DNA of 64,000 nt from Scenedesmus sp. ARA3 (lineage: Eukaryota; Chlorophyta; Chlorophyceae; Sphaeropleales; Scenedesmaceae). Below, piece by piece: positions 1 through 11,700 of this stretch; position 1 is the stretch's first letter, and each line of letters begins with the position of its first letter. Both the position numbers and the translations under genes were made by a program. The notes under the pieces were generated by a model that was not told the origin of the DNA, ran no database searches, and saw only the letters and a list, made by a program, of their open reading frames with translations. The stretch lies in NCBI GenBank assembly GCA_004335835.1, contig RWJK01001797.1, forward strand, positions 1 to 64,000, in the 5' to 3' direction.

Positions 1-512
1 GTGATGGTGGCGGCAGCGGTGGTGGGCTGGGCCCGACAGTGTTGTCTGGGTTGGTGATTGGCGGCTGAATTGGAGGTTTTAGGGTTGAAGGGCTGCTGAT
101 GCCAGTCACAGGGGCTGGCACTGGATTGACAGTGGGAGGCTGCATGGGGCCTGGCGTAACCGGCTGCTGCGGCTGCTGTGGCTGTTGGGGAGCAGGTGCA
201 GCAGCGACAGGCTTGGGAGACGGCGGCGCAGTCAGCACCTGCTGTATGCGCTGCAGCTGCTGCTGCCGATCAGCTGCGATCCGCTGCTGCTCCGCTGCTT
301 CGGCGGTGCTTGCTGCTGCAGCTTCCGTCACAATGCTGCCAAAGGCCCAAGCAAAGGGCTGGTCATTGGTTGATGCTGCCCGGCTGCCAGCTTCAGCGAT
401 TGGAGCATACGCAGCGTAGCTTCCAGCGGCTTCTGCTGCACTCTGCTGAGTGCCGCTGCTCTGAAACATAGCCTCCTTGGGTACCTGCGTCTTTGCCTTG
501 GTGGCAGGCCGC

Positions 513-559
<47 letters not shown>

Positions 560-561
560 CT

Positions 562-595
<34 letters not shown>

Positions 596-1122
596 GCTGC
601 CAGCTTTCTTGGCACTAGCAGCAGCAGCAGTGACCTGCTTGCCTGCCGCAGCACCGCCAGCACCACCTGACACCCCCCTGCTGCCAGCAGTGCCGTTGAC
701 AACCAGGAAGTAACCCACAGAATCAGTGCCAGCCTCTAAACTGCCACTCCTTTGGTTCACTGCCTGCACTGTCAGGCTTGCTGAGTAGTTGCCAGCTGGC
801 AGTACCACGCTCCGGGCTGCCCCTATGAAGCTCGTACGGAAGGCTTTTCCTTCTGCTGTCTTGCCAGCCACATCCCAGTCCCAGCTGATCAGCTGAGTGC
901 CTGGCAGTGGCTGCGATGTGCTGCCATTGAATAGCATAGTTGAAGTTCCAGGCTGTATGATGAGTTGCTGCTTGTAGCGGGGAGCGCTGATGCGGGCAGT
1001 AGGGCCAGCAAGGCCACTGATCCAGTCTGATCCTGCATCTGCTTTTGCAGCAGTGCTACCTTTGCTGCTGCTGCTGCCGGATGCCGCAGCTGCTGGGATC
1101 CATGCTGTGCTGTCTGCTGCTG

Positions 1123-1156
<34 letters not shown>

Positions 1157-1355
1157 TGCAGGCTGGGTGTTGCTGCCTTTGGCTGTTGAGCCTGTCAGTG
1201 ATGCTATCCAGTCCTGCGCTGCAAGGATGCGCCGCTGCATGGTTGCAGATCTGGCCTTACGTGGGTCAGTTGAAGTGGCAGGCAGAGCACGTACCGGCCG
1301 TCGATGCTGCTGCAGCTGCTGCTGCAGCCATGTGAGCTCATCTCCTGGCAAATTC
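1..1355 (-). CDS. secreted PKD-like, Pro-rich protein, paralogue 1 (partial, cut by window edge)
   Basis: The gene reads leftward and its 3' end runs off base 1. An open frame of about 450 codons extends from a probable 3' splice site at 1355 to the edge. It matches the neighbouring gene (2242-3615) block by block: an SDW...AGPTA segment (about 1030-985); a beta-rich segment opening GTQLISWDWDVAGKTAEGK (about 902-843), which resembles a PKD/Ig-like fold; Ser and Gln runs; a PFAWAFGS motif (about 365-335); and a Gln/Pro-rich tail. The frame is closed by a TGA just upstream of the splice site and has no suitable ATG, so the signal peptide must sit in an upstream exon between about 1400 and 2240 that I could not place. 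Function is unknown; a cell-wall or extracellular-matrix role is inferred from the paralogue's signal peptide and the Pro-rich tail. Confidence 0.7.
508..560. repeat. CTG triplet tract, coding
   Basis: An uninterrupted run of CTG triplets. On the minus strand it is read as CAG and gives the poly-Gln run of paralogue 1, followed by a shorter AGC run giving poly-Ser. Confidence 0.85.
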
Positions 1356-2241
1356 CTGCAGCAGTTGGTTGGTGAGGTTGCGTGCAACTCAGGTCAGCTG
1401 ACGCACCAGCTAACGAATTGTGTTTTGTGAGTATGCACCAGTGATTGGCAGTGTGATTGCGTGGCTATACAGCTGCAGAACGCAACGGCTGCAGGTAAGC
1501 AAATCTCCTGCCCACTTACTGCTGGATCGCTGCATGAGCACTCCACACCAACAGTAAGCACATCCCAAGTAGTAGAGTGCCATTGTTGACCCCTTTTCTG
1601 CTATTGCAGTCCATATCGAGGCTGGCTGCAGCTGTGGCGCTGCTCGAGTGCTAGCGCAGCCGGCCCGGTCTCCAGATGCTAGCTACTTTTGCTGGCACCG
1701 GAGCAATGCATCGCTGAGACAATTGCAGCTATTCACCAGTAATTAGCATAGTTGGTTTTCCAGGAAGTGCCGAAGCGAACTTTTCGGCCAGTGCCCGGCA
1801 CACGAGAGAGCAAGCTTTGGTTGATGAATGCCCTGGGCTATTACATTATGGTAGAATATGCAGCAGCGCAATTAACTTTCAAGTAAAGTTATATTCACTG
1901 CCTCAACCATCGATCATCACTCCACACCAGGGTGAACCCCACGTGAACCGCTGTTCAGCCATGCGGCAACAGCCCGAAAAGGCGCCGCTGGCAAGCCCTG
2001 TGCCCTTCGCAAGCCTGTGTTTGGATGCTATATCCATGACAGATTGGCAGTAAGGACATATCAAAGGCGCAGCTCTACCAGCCATGCACACCCTACAGCA
2101 ACTCCAAACCAGCAACCAAATGATGCATCCTGCTCAGCTGCACATTCACACTCACCTGCAAACACACCACGCCCGTCAAGCCGGGTCCAACCCAAAACCT
2201 CACCTGAAGCACTCCTTGTCATGTTATCACATTCCGGAAGG
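1356..2241. other. gap between the tandem paralogues
   Basis: About 0.9 kb. It should hold the 3' flank of the 2242-3615 gene and the promoter and first exon or exons of paralogue 1. On the minus strand there is a TGTAA at about 1835-1839, roughly 400 bases past the stop of the upstream gene; TGTAA is the usual polyadenylation signal in chlorophycean algae. No convincing coding exon is visible. Confidence 0.4.
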
Positions 2242-3227
2242 TCATGTTGCGCCCTTCTTGCCCTTGCCTCCGCCCTTGTTGCTCTTCCCTGTCGCCCCAG
2301 CAGCAGGCACATGCTGCTGCAGCTCTGCTACTGGAGGTGGGGGCGGCGGTGAGGGTGGTGGGGGTGGCGGCGAGGGTGGGGGTGGCGGCGATGGCGGCGC
2401 TGGTGGCGGCGGCGGCGGAGATGGCACAGGTGCTGGCGGCGGGGGTGGCGAGGGAAACAGCAGCAGCCGCAGCCGCTCTAGCTCCTGCTGCTTGCGCTGC
2501 TCCTCCTGCTGCTGCCGCTGCTGCTGCAGTTGCATTTCCTTGCTGACGCTGCTTGCTGCTGCTAGCACAGAGCCGAAGGCCCAGCCGAATGGGTTGCCTG
2601 TGCCGTCTGTCAAGTAGGGAGGAGGGTCTGCAAATGGCGTGGGTGGTGATGCCGGGGCTGCAGTAGCACTGCTGGTGCCGCTGCTCACGGCTGCAAAACC
2701 GTTGCCAGAGGGTGATGCTGCTGCAGATACATCGTAGAATGATGCCGACCGCAGCAGCTGCTGAGGCTGCTGTAGCTGCCAAGATGTGCCTGCAGCCGGC
2801 GCTGCAGCTTGCACCAAGCTGCTGCTGCTGCCAGCTTGCTGCTGCAGTGGCTGCCCTGCTGTCATAACGCTGAACGCCGCCACGTAATCACTGCCAGCTG
2901 TTACAACACCAGTCTTGAGCTGCGCTGCTTGCACAGTCAGCGTCACTGAGTAGGTCCCTGGCGGCAGAGCCACCTGCCGCATTTCTCCAGTGAAGCTCGT
3001 CTGAAATGGCTTGCCTTCTGCTGTCTTGCCAACTACATCCCAGTCCCAGCTGATCAGCTGAGTGCCTACCAAGGGTGATGAAGCACTGCCATTGAACAGC
3101 ACTCCTTGTGCTAAGGATGACAGCAGTAGCATTTGGCTCTTGGTTGGGGAGGTGATGAGGGCTGTGGGGCCAGCAATGCTGCTCAGCCAGTCAGACACAC
3201 GGTCAACATCTGCCAGACTGCTGCTGC

Positions 3228-3272
<45 letters not shown>

Positions 3273-3365
3273 CTGGGTTGATAGGTCCTGCGTGAGGCAT
3301 CCAAGCAAAGCTGTCCGCTGCAGGAGCTGCTGCTGCTAGCATGCGGCGACTCAGCGGCAAGGCCA

Positions 3366-3397
<32 letters not shown>

Positions 3398-3615
3398 GTG
3401 CTGCCGGACAGAAGTGGCAGGGCAATCACATGTTGGATGTCAGCGACTGAGTAGTTGTACAGCTCATGAACGGCATAATCACACACGCTGGCTTGTTGCA
3501 ATGCCGAGCAGGCTGACCCACAGCTGCGCGCCCACCTGAAGCTCTTTGGCGGGAGACCTGCCGCAGCATGCATGCAGCAGCCGAGCCAGGCGAGCACTAA
3601 CATGCTCCAAACCAT
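2242..3615 (-). CDS. secreted PKD-like, Pro-rich protein, paralogue 2
   Basis: A single uninterrupted frame of 457 codons ends in TGA at 2242. The frame is open further upstream but only from a TTG; the first ATG is at 3615. It is followed by a hydrophobic signal peptide (WSMLVLAWLGCCMHAAAG) that fits secretion. Then come a Cys-containing N-terminal part, Ser runs, the SDW..SIAGPTA block, a PKD-like beta domain opening GTQLISWDWDVVGKTAEGK, a PFGWAFGS motif, a Gln/Glu-rich coiled stretch, and a C-terminal run of Pro blocks (SPPPPPP type) ending in a Lys/Gly-rich tail. The Pro blocks recall hydroxyproline-rich wall glycoproteins such as pherophorins, but the globular part is not a pherophorin domain that I recognise. 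The paralogue lies immediately downstream in the same orientation, so the pair arose by tandem duplication. Confidence 0.8.
3229..3270. repeat. CTG triplet tract, coding
   Basis: A run of about thirteen CTG triplets, broken once by CCG. Read on the minus strand as AGC it encodes a poly-Ser run in paralogue 2. The position is not conserved in paralogue 1, where the long run is poly-Gln elsewhere. Confidence 0.8.
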
Positions 3616-4536
3616 TGTATTGAATGCTGTTATACGCTCTCGCAAGTCTGGGAGCTCATTTCAGTCTGGAGTGGCTTGTGCCCGTCGTAGTGCAGGCTTG
3701 CTGGCATGTGCTGTGCATTGAGAACTTCGGTTGAAATTGATGATTGATGCGTAGTATGTGTGCTGTTTACGCCTCGCCTTGTCATGCCGGCCACAGCGTC
3801 ACTCGAAATGGCGCGGATGCGGACACTCGGCAGTGCGATTGCAGGGACGCATCACCGGTGACGCATGTATCCAACGCCTTGCAATGAGACTACGTGATAG
3901 ATAACAAACACACATCTATAGGTGAGGCTGCGTCGCGAAACTCATTGTTGGAGCATGCGGCACAGCCCCCCAGGCTGTACAATGGGCCCAGACCAAATCC
4001 TATGCCCAGGCAGCTGACTCGGCAGCGGCAATGAAATGCAGGCATTATAACAGTTTCAGTGTGCATGCAGGTCACACATTACAGGCCAGGCGTTGCTGCA
4101 CACACCGTGTTGCCTCACCACGGCATACTGTGCTACAGCGTGATTGACATCACGGCTTGTGTGTTACATGACGGGAATTCAGCCCATGTTCCAGCCGTTG
4201 ACAGGCTCAATGGGCAACCACCGAATCCAACGGTCACTGCTTGTCCAGCAGCTGACACACCCCTCTAGCAGCACACGCCACAGACACCGACACTGCCAAT
4301 GGCACATGTATATCGGTATACACCGACACCGCAACATCGTACGCTGGGCGTTGCACTAGGAGCCCAGGCATGCGCAATCACCGCTGCTCCCCTGCTGCAG
4401 GAGCCAGCAGCTGCTGCAGCGTCGCCAGCTGCCTGCCTGGCCCAACATGCACTGCAGCAGCAGCAGCAGCAGCAGCAGCAGTGGCTGCTGCAGTAATAAG
4501 TAGGCCTCACACTACTGCTGCTGCTACTGCTCCTCT
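3616..4536. other. intergenic region
   Basis: This stretch lies between the start of the secreted-protein gene and the stop of importin-9, both on the minus strand. It should hold the promoter of the former and the 3' UTR of the latter. TGTAA appears on the minus strand near 4160 and 4078, plausible polyadenylation signals for importin-9. No coding region is supported. Confidence 0.4.
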
Positions 4537-4611
4537 TCAACTTGATGGTGCTGCCAGCAGCTGCTGCAGCGCCGCCAGCTCTCTGCCTGGCCCAACATGC
4601 GCCGCAGCAGC
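4403..4611. repeat. duplicated end of the importin-9 last exon
   Basis: Bases 4553-4611, which encode the last residues of importin-9, recur with few changes at 4403-4461 in the 3' flank, 150 bases away. The copy lies past the stop codon and is non-coding for this gene. Confidence 0.75.
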
Positions 4612-5707
4612 AGCCATAAACCCGGGGTCTGCTGCTGCCAGCGCCCCCAGGCCCTGCCTCAACATGCTGCGAATGCTGGTGCGCAGCAGCGGGTCGTTTG
4701 CATCGGCTGGGTCTTCAGGCAGTGGCGTGGTGGCCTCGCTGCGGTTTAGCATGGCCTCCATGTCTAAACCCTCCGTGACGAGTTCAGGCGGCAGCCTGCA
4801 GGAAGACATGCATATGTAACACAGCGTGGCGGGATGGTCTCAACAGCAGCTGGCACAGCAAATGTATTCTTCAAGCAGAGGGCCTGCGGATGCCGCAATG
4901 ATATGACGCGGAACGTCAGTGTCCAACAGTATGCTGCAGCAGCATCTGCACTTGCTTGTGCCTGACAGCCCATGCTGCACTCCTCTGCAAGGTGTCGAGT
5001 TTGTGTTGGTAGGCCTGCTAGGCCACAAGCCTTGAACTGTCACAAAAGCACCTGCCATGCACATCACTTCGCTCGACTGCTTGCATGCAAAATGCAATCC
5101 CACTGTCAACATCAACACACCCAACTCACCCCACGCCCTTGAGCCTCATGCCAACCTGTGCAGCGCTAAGCAACAAGTCACCAAGATTATAGCAGGATTC
5201 CTGCCACGCTACTAGCCGTGAGCTGTCAGCCAAGCACCTGCCATGCACGTCACTTCGTTGACTGCCTACATGCAAAATGCAACTTCACTGTTGTCATCAC
5301 CAGGAGCCGCTCACCCCACGCCCTTGAGTTTCATGCCCGCCATAGGACTCGAAAAGTCCCCAGCAGCAGCAGCAGCCGCTGCTGCTGCTGCTGCACCACC
5401 TTCCTCCTCGCTCTCAAACCCCTCATCATCCTCATCGTCGTCATCTTCATAATCCTCGTCATCATTATCACCCCCAGCAAGCTCCCAGGGAGCCCCTCCT
5501 GCCCTGCCCCTGGCCCTGCCTGCGGAGGCTCCCTCAGCCTCAGCAGCCAGCAGCTGGCCCAGCACCTGCAGCACCTTGGCGGGGGCAGGGACCTGCAGCA
5601 GCAGCAGCAGCAGCAGCAGCAGCGGCATGACAGTGGTCAGGCAGTTGTTAGATGCAGCAAGCAGCTGGCCCAGCACCTGCAGCACCTTGGCGGCCGCAGG
5701 CACCTTT

Positions 5708-5742
<35 letters not shown>

Positions 5743-8700
5743 GGCAGTGGCATCAGCAGTGGTGGCGCTTAAGTACAGGGGCAACAACCAGCCGAAACGG
5801 AAGTGCATAGAAGCAGGCAGTGCGGGAGATCAGACGGGCACGGTGAAGGCCCTGTGGCTACTGCAGGAGATTGCTGTGGCAAGCATGCAGCAATCCCATC
5901 TACAATGAAGCCACCAACAGCAACAGCAGCAGCAGCCTGCTGTGCACCCCACCTGGCTATACTGCAGCCCTCCCTGCTGCTTCGCCCTCGCTCTCGTCAC
6001 CCTGCCACCGCCGCCCGCTGCTGCTGGCGCCTCAATGGGCTGGCCCTGCACCATCAGGCTGGCCAAGCCCGGGTGGTGCCGCAGCTGCAGCAGCTGCAGC
6101 AGCGCTGCTGCGTTCTGGCGGGTGAGCAGGCTGCCGCTGAGGTCGGGTGTGTGCTCCAGCCAGAGGGGGATGACCACTGCCAGCCCAGTGGTGCTGCTGC
6201 CATCTGCAGAGCGGTGAGCAATCAAAAGGCAATAGGGAGAGGATGGTCACATGTGGTTCCTGGCACCAAAAGGCAATGTGATTTATGTAAGCAAGCGAAG
6301 CATGTGGCCAAGGGAGGGCAAAAGCAGCCAGAAAGGGATGACCGCTGCCAGCCCAGTGGTGCTGCTGCCATCTGGAAAAAGATTGGCACGAAAACTGCAT
6401 CACTTGTTGCATGTAGGCAAGTCAAGCAGGTGACCAAGGGAAGGAAGCACACCAAGCGCTTGACTGGGTTGCCTGGACCACCCGACGGCTGCAAGGCATG
6501 AGGCACTGCAGCTGCCTGTGACTGCGTGTCAACGCATGAGGCATGAGGCATGAGGCACTGCAGCTGCCTGTGACTGCTGTCAACGCGCAACCACCCACCA
6601 GCAGGCACCGCTCCCTGCTGTCACCCATGACGCATGGACTGTACTCACACTACCTGTGCACATCAACCTGCTGCAAAATCCCTAGGATACATGCACTTGG
6701 TGCAGTTCCACCTGCTTCACAAAAGCAGCCTGTGCACACGCACCTGGCCGCTGCAGCGCTATGCCGGCCAGCAGCTCCAGCAGCTGCTGCCCATCCAGCA
6801 GCAAGCCCTACAAAGGCCCTCGTATGCATGCACTTGGTGCAGTTACACCTGTTCAACCAAAGCAGCCTCTGCACACCCACCTGGCCGCTGCAGCGTCATG
6901 CCAGCCAGCAGCTCCAGCAGCTGCTGCCCATCCAGCAGCGCCAGCCGCACCACAAACTCCAACAGGCTCGCCACAACAGCAGCGCTGCAGCCGCCACTCG
7001 CCAGTTTCACTGCCACGTCATGCAGCAGCAGCGCCACGCACGAGCTGCTGCCAGCAGCAGCAGCAGCAGTAGCGCTGCTGTCGCTGCCAGCAGCTGCGAG
7101 CAAGGCAGCAGGGGCTGGGGCGGATAGCTGCTGCTGGAAGGTCTTTAGCAGCTGAACCAGCAGCGGCCCTGCGCCCATCGAGCAGCTGTCTGGCTGGCTT
7201 GGTGAAGTTAGCTGCCTTGCAACTGCCAGGAGATGCGGCAACACCCCTGCTGAGCCGTCGGCTGCTGAGGGCCCTGCCGCAGTGGCGGCGCTGCTGCTTG
7301 TTGTGTTGCAGGAAAGCAGGTCGGCTGTGGGGCAGCAGCGCAGCAGCTGCAGCAGCAGCTGCACCGCGCTGTTGAGCTCTGAGGGGTCGTCTGATGCCAG
7401 CAGCAGGTGCAGCACAGGGCCCAGGATGCCGCGGCAGAGCTACAGTGTAGTAAAGCAGGCAAAAGACACACAGCAGGCGCTAGAAGGTGCACAGGCAGCT
7501 GGATGCAGTGCTCTTCTATCAGCACAGGGCCCAGGATGCCTCGGCAGAGCTGCAGTGCTCAAAAGTTGAGCAGCAGGCAAAGCACGCAGCAGGCGCAGCA
7601 AGTCCTGAAGTGTAAGATGTCGTCGTACAGCGAATGCTGGTCTAAGTGCTACCATGCCGGTTACGTGCTCATATGATGTCGGCAACATGAACAGTGAGCC
7701 AGCAGCAGGTGCAGCACAGGGCCCAGGATGCCTCGGGTGAGCTGCAGAGCAATGCAGCAGGTGCACCACATGCAGCAGGCGTCAGAACGTGCACAGTTAG
7801 CTGGCTGCAGCGCTGCTATGCGGCATCAGCAGATGGTGAGGCTGCGCTAATGCCTCTACGTGGAGCGCATTTTAGTCACTACATGTATTTGCTAACAGTC
7901 TATCTGCCAGCCTCACCTCAGCCGCCACTGCAGGCTGCTCGGGCTGCAGCAGCGTGCCCAGCAAGTCCAAGCTCGCCTCAACAAGCATCGGCGCTTCCTC
8001 AACAGCACCACCCGCTGCTGCTGCTGCTGCTGCCAGCCGCGGCCGCAGGCCCTGCCGCTTGGCCTGGCGTGCTGCAGTGCCGCTGCTGAGGATGCCAGCG
8101 AGTGTCGGTGCTGCTGCTGCTGCCAGGCTGGGCAGGCAGGCGGGGTGGGCTGCGATGGCTGCGATAACGGCTTGCGCGTCGGGGCTGATGAGAGGATCGG
8201 AGGTGTGCGCCACCCAGGCCTGTGCAGCCGCAGTCAACACGGCACGGTCAACACGGTTGGTTACAGGCGGCAGGCATGAGACATTTGACAGACCTACACA
8301 GCAGCGCCAGATGGTACACAGCAGCGCTGCAACGATTGTGCATGCTTGACAGGTCATCTGAGTAGATGTTGCTCGCTACTGCTGCACGGCAAAGCAGAGG
8401 CACACACAAAACCGCAAACAGCAAGCCTACAGGGCACCATGCAGGTTACCCCCTCACCTGCAGCACTGGCTGCGCCACTGGCTGCGCCACTGGCATGCCG
8501 TGGCCTGCTCGGCTCACATGCCAGCTGTCCTGCTGCGCTGCTCTCTTCTGCTCTCAAGGCAGCAAAGGGTAAGCATACGCACAAACCGAACAGAAATAAC
8601 AGTCCACAGCTGCACCGTCTTTCACCTGCAGCACCGGCTGCGCCACTGCCATGGCCTGCTCAGGGCTCAGCCCTCCCTGGCCCCCAGCAGCAGCAGCAGC

Positions 8701-11700
8701 AGCAGCAGCAATCACCGCCTCCAGCACCTCCAGCACCAGGTGCAGGCTCTCCTCCTCTGCTGCTGCCAGAAGTGTGACCAGCGAGCCCAGCAGGGGGGAC
8801 AGCAGCGGCTGCAGCTGCCCGGGGGAGGTGGCGGGGCACAGCATGGCCAGGGCCCTGAAGGCGCTGATGGTCACGGGGCCTGAGGCGTTGGTGATGACTG
8901 CGGGATGGGCAGTGTGGGGAGGAGCATGGCAGGTCGTAAGAAGGCAGACAGCAGGCAGCACAGAGACTGCATGGCCAGGGCCCTGAAGGCGCTGATCGTC
9001 ACGGGGCCTGAGGCGTTGGTGATGACTGCGGGATGGGCAGCGAGGGGAGGAGCATGACAGCAGGCAGCACAGAGAAGGTGGTCAGAAGGCAGACAGCAGG
9101 CAGCACAGAGAGATTGCGTGGCGAGGGCCCTGAAGGCGCTGATGGTCACAGGGCCTGAGGCATTGGTGATCACTGCAAGGGAGGCATTATTTGTGTGGGG
9201 AGGAGCATGGCAGGTGGTGCTCGAGGCAGACAGCAGGCAGCACAGAGACTGAATAACTTCGATTGCGCACTGGCACAGGCAGCACGCTGGTGAGCGACCC
9301 AGTGAAAAGCCTGAGACAGCTGCGGAGAACTACATGAAAAGCAGTACTTGTGCACTGCAATGCAGCTTTGCCTTGCACAGCAATGCACTGCTACTCCGCA
9401 GCCGCACCTGCTGTGGCAGCCGCCCGCAGCAGCAGCTCCCGCTGCTGCGCCGTGGCTACCTCCTGCAGCTTGGCACCAGTCCACAGCGCCCTGCCGGCAA
9501 CAAACTGCGCCCCTTCATCTCCCAGCTGCAGCTGCTGCTGCTGCTGCTGCTGTTGTTGCGTGATGTTGTATTGCAGCAGCGGCTGCAGGTCACGCTGCAG
9601 CAGTGTGTCCAGCACCTGCTGCATCTGCTGGGCTGGCAATGACTGACTCAGCACCGCCTGCAGCAGCAGCAGCAGCATACACGCCCAATGTCCTGGTTGC
9701 GGTGTTCCACCAGCATAACAGTGCAACGCAGCCGCTGCCACATGATACTAGCAGCAGCTGCGACATGCCTAACACAGCAGCAACCGCCAACACCAGTCCT
9801 GCCCAGCAGCAGCGAAAGCGGACCGCAGCGCAGCCGCACCTGCACCAGCTGGTCGGAGCATCATCACCACCACCGCTAATACCAACAGCAGCAGCGACAA
9901 GACAACAGCGCAGCCGCACCTGCACCAGCTGGTCGGCGCACGCTCACAAGATGCAGCAACATACGCCACTGCCAGCGTCAATAAACACCACCACCAGCAC
10001 CACCACCGCAAAAATACCAACAGCAGCAGCAACACCATAACAGCGCAGCCGCACCTGCACCAGCTGGTCGGAGCACGCTCACAAGATGCAGCAACATACG
10101 CCACTGCCGGCGTCAATAGACACCACAACCACCAGCAGCAGCAACAACACAACAGCACACCTGCACCAGCTGGTCGGAGCACGCGCCCAGCGCCATGATG
10201 CATGCCTCCCGCATTGCCCACCAGCTGCCAGCAGCAGCAGCACCCGACTGCCCAGCAGCAGCAGCAGCAGCAGCAGCGGCGTCTGCCTCTGCCAGCCGCC
10301 CGCTGACTGCCTCCAGCACGGCAGACAGCGCTGGGCCTCCAAAGTCCTCCGACAGCTCACACAGCAGCAGCTCCGCGGACGCCCTGCAGCGCGCGGTGGT
10401 GCAGCAGGTGCAGCAAAGCCTGATCAGCTGGCAAATTCATGCAACACAGTATCGCTGATACGCCTGTCACGCCTATAAGTTACACGCAGAGCCTGGCTGT
10501 AATCTGGCTGTGCAGCGCGTGGCCGCACCTGCAGCTGATCATGTCCTCCTCCTCGTCTGCCACGAACTGGTTCACGCTGGCAGCCCACGCCTCAGCCTGG
10601 TCCTGCAGGCAGCAACAAAACAACACCAGCAGCAGCAGCAGCAGGATGACGCACAGCGAAGAGAGTCACATGGTGCCAGCATGCACAGGACCTACAGGCG
10701 CCGCACGATGCTCTCTGCATGCATCTTTGATAAAGCACGGCGTCCTGCTGCTTGCTGCTACCATACACATTTGTGTTGTTTGTTGATTGATCATCAGGTT
10801 CAAACCAACTTCAACCAGCTTCAATTTATGGCCCACCTGCGTCATCTGCAGGTATGCCACCGCAACGTACACCATCTGTGGCAGTGCCGCCTCCAGCTGC
10901 CGCCTGAAGCGGCTGGGGCCCACAAAGCTCAGCAGCAGCTCAAACAGCTGCGGCAGTGACAGCAGCAGCAACAGACAGGCATTGGCAACAGCCAGCAGAC
11001 AGCATGAGCCAGCGCGGTGGCAGCAGGATGTGATGACAGCAGTGCAGCTGCTGCGAATTCTGAAGCACCGCACTTGGCACTGCCAAGACACCTGCCTACA
11101 TACTCTGTATCACACATCTGAACTGACAAGAGCTACTGGCCAGTTGGTAATGGTGGCAATAACTGGGGACGTCCCATCAACACACCAAGTGCAAATCCAT
11201 TCCATGCAACATACACACCACAAACCACGCACTTGAGCAGGGCCCCTGTCAGAGCAAGGATGACTATTGGCTTGTTGCTTTCATCAGCCAGCAGCAGGGC
11301 ACACACTGTGGGCTGCCTGCCGCTGCATAGCACAGAGGGGTGGCAGCCACCCTCAGCACTGACAGACTCATCATGCAGGGGCCCAAGCACAGCGCACATT
11401 GTGGCAACATAACATAACAGAATAACATTGCATTGCATAAGCAAAGCGCAGCACCACTTGTAAACACCCAAAGGCTCAGCGTATGACACAGCATTGCCTT
11501 GCGTCCACCGCAGAACCAATATAACCAGTGGCGCTCCAGCAACACGCATGCTGCCACTGGCTCCTCGCACTTCTTACTCTTCTCACTCCACTCCACCACT
11601 CAAGTGCCGCACCTGGTTGAGCAGGCTGTCCAGCCCCACCGCCTCCTCCTCGCCGCCGCCTGCAGCAGCGCCAGCCTCATCATCAGCCATGCCCTCCTCG

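Noticed and set aside
2084..2617. Plus-strand Gly-rich and Cys-rich frames opposite the secreted Pro-rich gene
   Set aside because: They are the antisense image of Pro codon blocks (CCG/GGC) and CAG runs; the minus-strand protein has a signal peptide and a paralogue.
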